A stretch of 6,536 bases of DNA, from positions 1 through 6,536 of the forward strand of contig CAIXDB010000080.1 of assembly GCA_903918125.1 (NCBI GenBank). Direction: 5' to 3'. This DNA is from an uncultured bacterium. Lineage in GTDB: Bacteria; Patescibacteria; Paceibacteria; UBA9973; Zambryskibacteraceae. The notes beneath the pieces were generated by a model. It did not search any database, had not been told where the DNA came from, and was given only the letters and a program-made list of their open reading frames with translations. The position numbers and the translations under genes are program-made. Below, piece after piece: positions 1 through 5,185 of the stretch (position 1 is its first letter; every line of letters begins with the position of its first letter).

Positions 1-2031
1 AATAATAAATGGTGGTGGGTTTACCTGCGAAATCGCAAACAACAGCGCGATGGACGTCAATGCTCGCTCACCGCCGGAAAGCATCATAAGACCTTTCACT
101 TTTTTCTTTGGCAAGTTCACTTCGATATCTATGCCATCCTCTGTCGTAGCTTCGCCTAGTGTTAATTCGCCTTCGGCGTTTTCAAAAATATCTTCATCTT
201 TATTTTTTCTTTTTGGTGCGGAAATGACCGAAAGCGATGCTTGTCCACCACCGAACATGAGCGCAAAATATTCTTTGAATTGCGTGTTGATTTTCTCTAC
301 ACCGGTTTTGAATTCGGTCGAGAGTCGCTCGTCCAAGTCGCGGATGAGGTCGGTCAGCGATGTTGCCGACTGTTCGAGGTCGAGCAATTCCTTCGCCAGG
401 AATGTATCGCGCTCGGTCGCGTCGGTGTATTCTTTCATCACGTCATCTCCTCCGGCACCGCCCATCTCCTCGAGACGAATTTTTATTTTCTCCAGTTGTC
501 GGCGTCGTTCGTCCTGCCCCGCACGCGGTTCGCTGTAATCAAAAGCTAGCTTTTCAAATTGCAACACATACGTGCCGACCGTCATGCCAAGCTCGGTCAA
601 CTCGCGTTTGAAATCTTCACTGACCAGTCGCAGGTTCTCCTCATCACTTTCGAGCGAATGCATCCGCGAGCGAATCTCCTGCTCCTCGGCCATGATACGA
701 AACACCGCCTTCTCCGCGTCGCGGTTTGAATCTTTCTCCGCGTCAATATTTTTCTTGAGCGTATCGTACTGTCCGGCAAGTGTGACCTCTTTTTGCTTTA
801 CATCGGCAAGCGACTGCTCGATTTTCGCTTTCGATTCTTTCAGTCGCTCGATGTCCGCATGCGCGTCGGCAAGCAGTGACATGTCTATGTTGTCTTTGTG
901 ATCGTCGATGAATTGCGTGAACATAAAGACCACGTCGTCGAGCAACTTGAAAATGACCTCCATGTCCCCGCCCGCTTTGGCATTTTTTATTTTTTCTTGA
1001 ATTTTCCCGGACAGCGCTTCCACCTGCATCAAGGGCACCGTTTTTGTCTCCATGGACGATGCCACTTCCTCCTGTTTTTTGACCATGCGAGTCAATGACG
1101 AGAGCTCGCCGTCGAGTCGGCCAAACTCGCGAAACAAATTGTCCTTTTCCTCGCGCACATCGTGCAAATTTTTCTCGAGCGCAATCAACTCGTCCGACGT
1201 CGCATCCTTGTGCGCACTTTTCTCGAGCACACCACGCGCGGTGGCAAGTTCTTTTTCCAATTTTTGCAACTCCGTCTCGAGCGGTGCACGCTCACCCGCC
1301 AGTTTTGCTTTCATCCGCGTAATGTACTCCTGCTCACGATTGCAATACTCCATCGCCAGTGTTTGCAAATCTTTTTTCAGCTCCACCGCTTTTTCCACTT
1401 TTTCCACCTGCTTTTTCAAAAATTTGATGTGCGGCGTAATCTCGCGTCGGAGCGACTCAACCTGCAAAATATTTTCTCGCGTCTTCTCCAATTTCCGCTC
1501 GCTTTCCAGCTTTTTGTATTGATATGTTTTGAGTCCAAGCGCGTCCTCGATCATCCCCTTGCGCTCTTTAATCGACGCGTTCAAAATCCTGTCCGCTTCG
1601 CCTTGCGAAATAATATGATGTCCCGACGAGCCGATGTGTGCCGACGCGAGCAGTTCCACCACGTCTTTCAATCGCACCTGCGAACCGTTTATCATGTATT
1701 CGTTCACGCCGTCGCGATGCACCACGCGCTCAATGGTCACTTCCTGAAAATCCACCGGCAAAAAATGTGTCGAATTGTCGAGAATTATTTTGACGCTTGC
1801 CCTGTTCGCTCGCGGAAGTTCCCCCGCACCGTTGAAAATGAGATCCTCGCCTTTTTTTCCGCGCAGCGACTTTATCGACTGCTCACCAAGCACAAACTGA
1901 AACGCCTCGGCGATGTTCGACTTGCCCGACCCGTTCGGCCCGACGATTGCCGAAATGGAACTGGAAAACAAAAGCTCGCTTTTCTTGGCGAAACTTTTGA
2001 ACCCGGAGAGCTCAATGGATTTGAGATACAT
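1..2031 (-). CDS. smc: SMC-family chromosome segregation ATPase, short form, C-terminus cut by window edge
   Basis: SMC proteins form the ATP-driven, DNA-organising core of bacterial condensin. The visible 677 residues read without a stop. The N-terminal head begins MYLKSIELSGFKSFAKK and has a Walker A GPNGSGKS at about residues 31-38 and a Q-loop around Q143 (SQGEADRIL). Coiled coil follows from about 160 to 335, then a short non-coil stretch (about 335-395), then coil to about 560. The C-terminal head has a GGGQASL segment near 595 and the ABC signature LSGGE at 651-655. The sequence stops at PPPFII, just before the expected Walker B. The signature lies near residue 1090 in typical 1150-1200 residue SMCs, so this protein lacks some 440 residues, including any recognisable globular hinge. 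No CxxC zinc hook is present; the only cysteine seen is C230. A Rad50/SbcC-like role is therefore less likely, and the rnc neighbourhood supports SMC. The start has no Shine-Dalgarno site and sits at the predicted transcription start. Confidence 0.93.
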   Translation of the reverse strand, partial: MYLKSIELSGFKSFAKKSELLFSSSISAIVGPNGSGKSNIAEAFQFVLGEQSIKSLRGKKGEDLIFNGAGELPRANRASVKIILDNSTHFLPVDFQEVTIERVVHRDGVNEYMINGSQVRLKDVVELLASAHIGSSGHHIISQGEADRILNASIKERKGMIEDALGLKTYQYKKLESERKLEKTRENILQVESLRREITPHIKFLKKQVEKVEKAVELKKDLQTLAMEYCNREQEYITRMKAKLAGERAPLETELQKLEKELATARGVLEKSAHKDATSDELIALEKNLHDVREEKDNLFREFGRLDGELSSLTRMVKKQEEVASSMETKTVPLMQVEALSGKIQEKIKNAKAGGDMEVIFKLLDDVVFMFTQFIDDHKDNIDMSLLADAHADIERLKESKAKIEQSLADVKQKEVTLAGQYDTLKKNIDAEKDSNRDAEKAVFRIMAEEQEIRSRMHSLESDEENLRLVSEDFKRELTELGMTVGTYVLQFEKLAFDYSEPRAGQDERRRQLEKIKIRLEEMGGAGGDDVMKEYTDATERDTFLAKELLDLEQSATSLTDLIRDLDERLSTEFKTGVEKINTQFKEYFALMFGGGQASLSVISAPKRKNKDEDIFENAEGELTLGEATTEDGIDIEVNLPKKKVKGLMMLSGGERALTSIALLFAISQVNPPPFII

Positions 2032-2038
2032 ATATTGT

Positions 2039-2044
2039 AGTATA
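2039..2044 (-). promoter_or_regulatory. Extended -10 promoter of smc, predicted leaderless
   Basis: Read on the minus strand, TGGTATACT gives an extended -10 (TGn plus TATACT) ending 7 bases before the smc ATG, so transcription should begin at or next to the start codon. The -35 position, 17 bases upstream, falls in the T-tract of the preceding terminator and matches consensus poorly. A nearly identical arrangement precedes the gene at 5186. Confidence 0.6.
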
Positions 2045-2060
2045 CCAAAATTTTGACACG

Positions 2061-2084
2061 AAAAAAGGGCGGCTTATGCCACCC
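2061..2084 (-). terminator. Intrinsic terminator overlapping the end of the 93-residue gene
   Basis: On the minus strand GGGTGGC (2084-2078), loop ATAA, GCCGCCC (2073-2067) form a 7-bp stem with one G-U pair, followed by six T (2066-2061). The TAA stop codon of the upstream gene (2076-2074) lies within the loop, so the last codons form the 5' arm of the stem. It separates the nusB-rnc transcript from smc. Confidence 0.85.
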
Positions 2085-2355
2085 CCTCCGAATAATCCTC
2101 GGCTCTGACAAGAACCTCGCGTGTATCTTGCTCGATAAGTTGCGCAGCAAGTTCCCAATGACCTTTTTTCTTTGAGATAATATTGAAATGTTCTGCTTCT
2201 ATCTGTCTCAGATATTTTCTCATCTCAAAAAGACGTTTGTAGTCATCATCAGACAAACCGGTTTGAACCGATTTGGCTTCAGGTTGAACCAGCTTTATTT
2301 CTCCAGTCACGTCATCGGTTGTCAACATAACAAAAATTTCAGTTTGACCCGGCAT
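2074..2355 (-). CDS. Hypothetical 93-residue protein between rnc and smc
   Basis: I do not recognise this small, charged, soluble-looking protein. It has no signal peptide or membrane segment. Its N-terminal third (MPGQTEIFVMLTTDDVTGEIKL) looks like a beta hairpin. The middle (about 37-70) looks helical and charged (DDDYKRLFEMRKYLRQIEAEH), and the C-terminus is acidic. The start is supported by a Shine-Dalgarno site AGAGAGG (2368-2362), 6 bases before the ATG. It begins 38 bases after rnc, probably on the same transcript, and ends in the loop of a terminator. Its position inside the conserved rnc-smc neighbourhood suggests a real gene, but no function can be assigned. Confidence 0.78.
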   Translation of the reverse strand: MPGQTEIFVMLTTDDVTGEIKLVQPEAKSVQTGLSDDDYKRLFEMRKYLRQIEAEHFNIISKKKGHWELAAQLIEQDTREVLVRAEDYSEGVA

Positions 2356-2393
2356 AATATACCTCTCTGCTCAGATACTATCACATCTCTATC

Positions 2394-3089
2394 CTAATTC
2401 CACCCCCGCACCTCGAGCGCTTTGCGGGCGGCACTCTGCTCTGCATCCTGTTTCGAGAGTCCAGTGCCTTCGGCGACAAGCTCGCGGCCGATGTAGACGC
2501 CGACGGTAAACTGTTTGCCGTGGTCGGGACCGACTTCGCGCATTGTTTTGTACGACGGCGTGGTGCTTTCGTATTCCTGCGCTTTTTCCTGGAAGAGCGA
2601 CTTGGCGTCGATGAAACTTTTTGCCGCGACAATCGAGTCGATGAGTGGTGTGAAGTTGCGTTCGATGAACGCTTTGGCCGGCTCGTAACCCTGGTCGAGA
2701 TATATCGCGCCGATGATTGCCTCAAGCGCGTTCGCGAGAATGTACTGTCGCGCACGCCCCATGTCCTTGCTCTCACCTTTTGACAGGAGCATGTAGTCGT
2801 TCACACCGAGTGTCGTGGCAATCCCCGCGCAGGTGTCTGCGTTCACCAGCGCCGAGCGATACGCAGTCAGCTCGCCTTCCGGTTTTGTCGGATATTTAGC
2901 ATACAGGAAATCCGTGATGACAAGCTCGAGCACCGCGTCGCCGAGAAATTCGAGGCGCTCATTGTGCGTCAGACCCGAGTTTTTATTTTCGTTTATATAC
3001 GAACGATGCACAAAGGCCTGCTTGAGCAAATCTTTGTGCGTGAAATTCAGTTTCGCTTTTTTCTCGAACTCTGCAAAATCAATAGTCAT
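2394..3089 (-). CDS. rnc: Ribonuclease III
   Basis: A 231-residue double-strand-specific endoribonuclease that processes rRNA precursors and structured mRNAs as a dimer in the cytoplasm; the length is normal for the family. The catalytic domain (about 1-150) carries the signature NERLEFLGDAVL with E44, E47 and D51, then E71 (KPEGEL) and E123 (NALEAIIGAIYLDQG). These correspond by a constant offset to E. coli E38, E41, D45, E65 and E117. The residue equivalent to E. coli D114 is N120. The double-stranded RNA-binding domain spans about 160-231 (SLFQEKAQEYESTTPSYK ... SKQDAEQSAARKAL). It follows nusB after 52 bases that contain a long hairpin. There is no Shine-Dalgarno site at the start; the ATG was chosen because FAEFEKKAKLNFTHKDLL is the usual N-terminus. 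Confidence 0.97.
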   Translation of the reverse strand: MTIDFAEFEKKAKLNFTHKDLLKQAFVHRSYINENKNSGLTHNERLEFLGDAVLELVITDFLYAKYPTKPEGELTAYRSALVNADTCAGIATTLGVNDYMLLSKGESKDMGRARQYILANALEAIIGAIYLDQGYEPAKAFIERNFTPLIDSIVAAKSFIDAKSLFQEKAQEYESTTPSYKTMREVGPDHGKQFTVGVYIGRELVAEGTGLSKQDAEQSAARKALEVRGWN

Positions 3090-3098
3090 AGTGTTACA

Positions 3099-3139
3099 AA
3101 TTCAATTCTGGAATTTCGTCGAAATTACAAAATTGAATT
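3099..3139 (-). promoter_or_regulatory. Long imperfect hairpin in the rnc leader
   Basis: In minus-strand RNA, AATTCAATT (3139-3131) pairs with AATTGAATT (3107-3099). Three more pairs (U-G, U-A, G-C), one U-C mismatch and a 6-bp AATTTC/GAAATT helix complete a nearly continuous stem of about 18 bp with a tight loop. It starts 2 bases after the nusB stop and ends 9 bases before the rnc ATG. No T-tract follows, so it is not an intrinsic terminator. A role as an RNase III target or translation control site is inference. Confidence 0.65.
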
Positions 3140-3141
3140 AA

Positions 3142-4038
3142 TTACTTTTTCTCCAATAATATGTTGATGGCTTTCGTCACCAATGGCAATATATCATTAT
3201 AAAAATTTAAGTCAAGGATGTCGCCCATTTTGAACCAGCGCGCGTCGTCGAGACCGCCGGAGTTCACAAGCTTCAAGTCGACGTACGGCGACTCGACGAG
3301 ATAGTACGTCACGTTCTTTTTGACCTTGCCTTTTTCCGGATGGTATGTCACATATTCGTTCGTGCCGAGCGTCGCTTTTATATCCACGTCGAGCGAAATT
3401 TCATCTTTGATGACACGCTTGATTTCCGCTTCCGGGTCTTTGCCTTCAATGTGACCTTTCGACAACGTCCATCGCCCAAACACATCGTGCACCAGTGCCA
3501 GGTACACATCCTCGCCGTCACGCGCATACACCACCGCGCCCGCGAGATATTCCGTCGGTGCAACGACATTTGCAGAGTTTACATTTTTCTTGTCACGCGA
3601 TGTTTCTTCCTTGCCCGGCTCGCCGAGTTCTTTATACACCGCACCGAGCACACCGTTGACGAACTTGCCAGACGTTTCACCGCCAAATGTTTTGGAGAGC
3701 TCGATCGCCTCGTTGATGGCAACTTTTGGCGGCACTTGTCCACGGTCGGCAAAAAGCAACTCATAGAGACCGATGCGCAAAATGTTGCGGTCCATGACGC
3801 TGATTTTATCAATCGGCCAGTCCGGCGCAGCTTTTTCTATGATAATGTCGATGTCTTTTTGTTTGTCGAGAACGCCACCGAGGAGCGTGTCCATGAAAGA
3901 GAAATCTCCGAGACCCGGCGCGAACTCGTCCGCATTACGCTTGAAAATTTCTCGCGCTTGCGCAGTGGTTTTATGCCCAAAATCCCACTCAAAGAGTGAT
4001 TGCAAAACTATTGAACGTGAAAGGTGCCGGTTTGCCAT
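3142..4038 (-). CDS. nusB: NusB fused to a Nudix-like domain
   Basis: Residues 1 to about 138 are a full NusB, the RNA-binding antitermination factor that works with NusE (ribosomal protein S10) on rRNA operons. It starts MANRHLSRSIVLQSLFEWDF and has the hallmark VMDRNILRIGLYELLF (81-96) and VPPKVAINEAIELSKTFGGE followed by SGKFVNGVLGAV (102-134). A charged linker (about 139-160) leads to a second domain, 163-298, with a Nudix-like layout (EYLAGAVVYAR, then FGRWTLSKGHIEGK). Its Nudix box (195-216) is imperfect. It is one residue short after GHIE, and the REUxEE core reads RVIKDE, with V209 replacing one metal-binding glutamate and D212 another. Hydrolase activity is therefore uncertain; the domain could bind a nucleotide or be an atypical enzyme. 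The reading frame is continuous. It is first in the nusB-rnc-hypothetical operon. The ATG has no Shine-Dalgarno site. Confidence 0.93.
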   Translation of the reverse strand: MANRHLSRSIVLQSLFEWDFGHKTTAQAREIFKRNADEFAPGLGDFSFMDTLLGGVLDKQKDIDIIIEKAAPDWPIDKISVMDRNILRIGLYELLFADRGQVPPKVAINEAIELSKTFGGETSGKFVNGVLGAVYKELGEPGKEETSRDKKNVNSANVVAPTEYLAGAVVYARDGEDVYLALVHDVFGRWTLSKGHIEGKDPEAEIKRVIKDEISLDVDIKATLGTNEYVTYHPEKGKVKKNVTYYLVESPYVDLKLVNSGGLDDARWFKMGDILDLNFYNDILPLVTKAINILLEKK

Positions 4039-4053
4039 GGAACTATTGCATAC

Positions 4054-4082
4054 AGTGTACCAAATGTCCGCACAAGTGGCAA
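4054..4082 (-). promoter_or_regulatory. Sigma70-type promoter of nusB-rnc operon
   Basis: Read on the minus strand: -35 TTGCCA (4082-4077), a 17-base spacer, and -10 TACACT (4059-4054) preceded by TGG, an extended -10. Transcription should begin near 4047, giving a leader of only about 10 bases and no Shine-Dalgarno site before the nusB ATG. Confidence 0.75.
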
Positions 4083-4100
4083 TCTTGCAACCCTGTGGAG

Positions 4101-4130
4101 AAACAATTGCGACTTTTTTGCAAATTGTTT
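4101..4130. repeat. Inverted repeat between divergent promoters
   Basis: AAACAATT (4101-4108) and AATTGTTT (4123-4130) are perfect inverted arms, extended inward by GC/GC after a single bulged A. The repeat lies between the divergent nusB and DUF1874-gene promoters. No T-tract follows on either strand, so a terminator is unlikely; an operator is possible but unproven. Confidence 0.4.
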
Positions 4131-4186
4131 AAAAACCCATATTTTTAGGCATATTTTGATGACTTGTTTTGTTACCTGAAAAATGC

Positions 4187-4215
4187 TTGACAAATATACA
4201 AAGTAAGAGTATAAT
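4187..4215 (+). promoter_or_regulatory. Perfect-consensus sigma70 promoter of the DUF1874 cassette
   Basis: TTGACA (4187-4192), a 17-base spacer and TATAAT (4210-4215) match the consensus at all twelve positions. Transcription is expected to start near 4222, leaving a leader of about 30 bases with a strong ribosome binding site. It is the strongest promoter in the window and fires away from nusB. Confidence 0.92.
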
Positions 4216-4238
4216 ATATTCAGAATCAGTTCTATATC

Positions 4239-4244
4239 AAGGAG
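4239..4244 (+). promoter_or_regulatory. Ribosome binding site of the DUF1874 gene
   Basis: AAGGAG, 8 bases before the ATG at 4253. It fixes this start over an in-frame ATG at 4169, which lies upstream of the promoter. Confidence 0.9.
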
Positions 4245-4252
4245 ATAAAAAG

Positions 4253-4585
4253 ATGAAAGCCATTCTTTCGACCACCATTCTGCCCATCGACGGCACGTAC
4301 AAGGTGTGGACATTGAGGGGCGAAGCACGGGAAGCAGTTCTCTGCTCGCTCAAAGGTGTACCGCACTATGTGGGTCACCCCGATACGAAGAAAATCGTCG
4401 AGGCGTTCGGAGCAGTTCCTGCGCCGACCAAGTTGTTTGCTGGTCTCGAAGTTGGCGAACGGGCGCTCTGCGTTCCGATCAAGCAGGGACTTTCGTCCCG
4501 TGCGACGGAGGGCTTCACCAGCCCCCATCAAGCCATCGAAGAAATCGGCACACTCGACGTTCGTGTCATCAGTCGGCTGGAATAG
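4253..4585 (+). CDS. DUF1874 / STIV B116-like protein, candidate ring-nuclease family member
   Basis: A 110-residue protein matching, from memory, the DUF1874 (STIV_B116-like) pattern. It has an N-terminal strand with LSTTILPIDGTY, a VGHPDTKKIVEAFG motif at 40-53, then VPAPTKLFAGLEVGERALCVPIKQGL (55-80) and a C-terminal IGTLDVRVISRLE. The family includes the viral anti-CRISPR AcrIII-1 and bacterial Crn2, which cleave the cyclic tetra-adenylate signal of type III CRISPR systems. H42 aligns with the catalytic histidine (H47 in SIRV1 gp29). K60 falls where an arginine (R66) is usual. The positions of R85 and E88 appear to be G79 and S82, though R83 is close by. cA4 cleavage is therefore plausible but not assured, and another ligand is possible. 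No CRISPR locus is visible. It is the first gene of a cassette followed directly by a self-cleaving ribozyme. Confidence 0.82.
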   Translation: MKAILSTTILPIDGTYKVWTLRGEAREAVLCSLKGVPHYVGHPDTKKIVEAFGAVPAPTKLFAGLEVGERALCVPIKQGLSSRATEGFTSPHQAIEEIGTLDVRVISRLE

Positions 4586-4616
4586 TCGACAGGTTGTGGG
4601 TTAACCTTAAACCCTC

Positions 4617-4666
4617 TCTGTCTCAAAGTGTAACTTTGACTGATGAGTCCAAAAGGACGAAACAGA
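4617..4666 (+). ncRNA. Type III hammerhead ribozyme
   Basis: All invariant parts are present in order. Stem III 5' strand UCUGU is 4617-4621 and the cleavage triplet GUC ends at C4622. Stem I is UCAAAG (4623-4628), loop UGUAA, CUUUGA (4634-4639). The core CUGAUGA is 4640-4646. Stem II is GUCC (4647-4650), loop AAAA, GGAC (4655-4658). Core GAA (4659-4661) is followed by A4662, which pairs with U4621. Stem III closes with ACAGA (4662-4666). Cleavage is predicted between 4622 and 4623. Closure through stem III with hairpin loops on I and II makes it type III. CCUC (4613-4616) may also pair with GAGG (4679-4682) across an internal loop. It lies 31 bases after the DUF1874 stop and would separate that message from the zinc-ribbon message. 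Activity is inferred from the intact core. Confidence 0.93.
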
Positions 4667-4844
4667 TGTTCTTTGTTAGAGGTCCTTGCCCTCTCCCGCG
4701 GTGGCGCGATTATGCAAGGCGAAGCAGTCTTTGACGGCAAAAATAGTTTCGCAAAGATGCGATTGAGTTGCAAGAGAAGATTGTTTGTAGCATACCCAAT
4801 CAGTCCCCGAGTCTCCGGACGTAGTGAGGGATAGAAAGGGTAAG
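4667..4844 (+). other. Structured leader between ribozyme and zinc-ribbon gene
   Basis: No convincing coding region is present. Several hairpins can be drawn: CCTTGC (4684-4689) with GCAAGG (4714-4719), enclosing CGCG (4697-4700) with CGCG (4705-4708); TCGCA (4749-4753), loop AAGA, TGCGA (4758-4762); GATTG (4779-4783) with CAATC (4797-4801), weaker; and TCCC (4804-4807) with GGGA (4828-4831), enclosing GTC/GAC around a TCCG loop. After ribozyme cleavage this would be the 5' leader of the zinc-ribbon mRNA. I do not recognise a known RNA family. Confidence 0.5.
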
Positions 4845-4850
4845 AAGGAG
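4845..4850 (+). promoter_or_regulatory. Ribosome binding site of the zinc-ribbon gene
   Basis: AAGGAG, 6 bases before the ATG at 4857. It selects this ATG and excludes an in-frame one at 4824, which lies upstream of it. Confidence 0.88.
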
Positions 4851-4856
4851 AGGAAA

Positions 4857-5108
4857 ATGGCAACCGAAAAGTTTTATATCGACGACGCAAAGTTCAGAAT
4901 CTACTGTGGGAATTGCAAAACTCCCACAGCAAGAGAACTAACGGTTCGGGAAACCGCTGGTCTTTGTGGTATGGCAAACGTCGTTTGCGACGTTTGCGGC
5001 CACGAGGAAGATGAACCCGTCGTCAAGTCCTCGAAAACCGAGGAGGTGATGGATGATGAAACATTCTATCACCTGATGGAGGTTTCCGACAGTGGCTACC
5101 CCGAATAG
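4857..5108 (+). CDS. Small zinc-ribbon protein, function unknown
   Basis: An 83-residue protein with two CxxC knuckles, C17-G-N-C20 and C44-D-V-C47, about 23 residues apart, as in zinc ribbons; C37 is an extra cysteine. It opens ATEKFYIDDAKFRIYC, and the C-terminal third is acidic (HEEDEPVVKSSKTEEVMDDETF), ending SGYPE. It has no signal peptide or membrane segment. Zinc ribbons of this size often bind nucleic acid or serve as parts of transcription or translation complexes, but nothing here is specific enough to assign a role. It shares the promoter at 4187 with the DUF1874 gene, the ribozyme and structured leader lie between them, and it is followed by two hairpins. Its stop codon falls in the loop of the first one. 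Confidence 0.85.
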   Translation: MATEKFYIDDAKFRIYCGNCKTPTARELTVRETAGLCGMANVVCDVCGHEEDEPVVKSSKTEEVMDDETFYHLMEVSDSGYPE

Positions 5109-5118
5109 AGGTAGCCAC
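5092..5118 (+). repeat. Perfect hairpin enclosing the zinc-ribbon stop codon
   Basis: GTGGCTACC (5092-5100) and GGTAGCCAC (5110-5118) pair perfectly over 9 bp. The 9-base loop contains the TAG stop (5106-5108). It is followed 4 bases later by the terminator, so the transcript ends in two tandem hairpins. Confidence 0.8.
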
Positions 5119-5122
5119 AACC

Positions 5123-5152
5123 CCGGGCAAGCTGTTACGCTTGCCCGGTTTT
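5123..5152 (+). terminator. Strong intrinsic terminator of the cassette
   Basis: CCGGGCAAGC (5123-5132), loop TGTTAC, GCTTGCCCGG (5139-5148) form a perfect 10-bp GC-rich stem followed by TTTT (5149-5152). It ends the DUF1874 to zinc-ribbon transcription unit. Confidence 0.95.
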
Positions 5153-5177
5153 CATGTAAAAAAAATTGGTATATACT
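5149..5177 (+). promoter_or_regulatory. Promoter of the gene at 5186, predicted leaderless
   Basis: The -10 TATACT (5172-5177) ends 8 bases before the ATG at 5186. A TTTTCA (5149-5154) at the 17-base spacing is a partial -35 and coincides with the T-tract of the terminator. Transcription should start within about two bases of the start codon. The context TTGGTAT..ACT..CAATATATG closely matches the smc promoter. Confidence 0.6.
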
Positions 5178-5185
5178 TGCAATAT

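Noticed and set aside
50..2040. Long plus-strand open frames, including one of 292 codons at 1162-2040
   Set aside because: They lie opposite smc, whose conserved motifs are all on the minus strand. The plus-strand products are runs of Ser, Phe, Arg and His typical of antisense frames.
3340..3999. Plus-strand open frame of 219 codons
   Set aside because: It is antisense to the NusB-Nudix gene, has no start signals and no recognisable motif.
4101..4130. Inverted repeat as an intrinsic terminator
   Set aside because: No T-tract follows it on either strand and no gene ends beside it.
4768..4796. Separate promoter for the zinc-ribbon gene (TTGCAA, 17 bases, CATACC)
   Set aside because: The -10 matches only three of six positions, and the strong promoter at 4187 with no terminator in between already explains expression.
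4643..4834. Possible small gene of 63 codons after the DUF1874 gene
   Set aside because: Its ATG lies inside the ribozyme core and stem II, it has no ribosome binding site, and the frame follows hairpin-forming sequence.
4586..4856. Group I intron, HDV-like ribozyme or tRNA in the intergenic stretch
   Set aside because: Only the hammerhead has a full conserved core; I could not draw the required helices or conserved bases of the others.
5044..5108. Internal ribosome site AGGAGG and ATG giving a short product within the zinc-ribbon gene
   Set aside because: The product would be about 19 residues with no sign of independent function; the match is probably chance.
5141..5185. In-frame upstream ATG as start of the 5186 gene
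   Set aside because: It sits in the terminator stem and upstream of the -10 element, so it would not be in the transcript.
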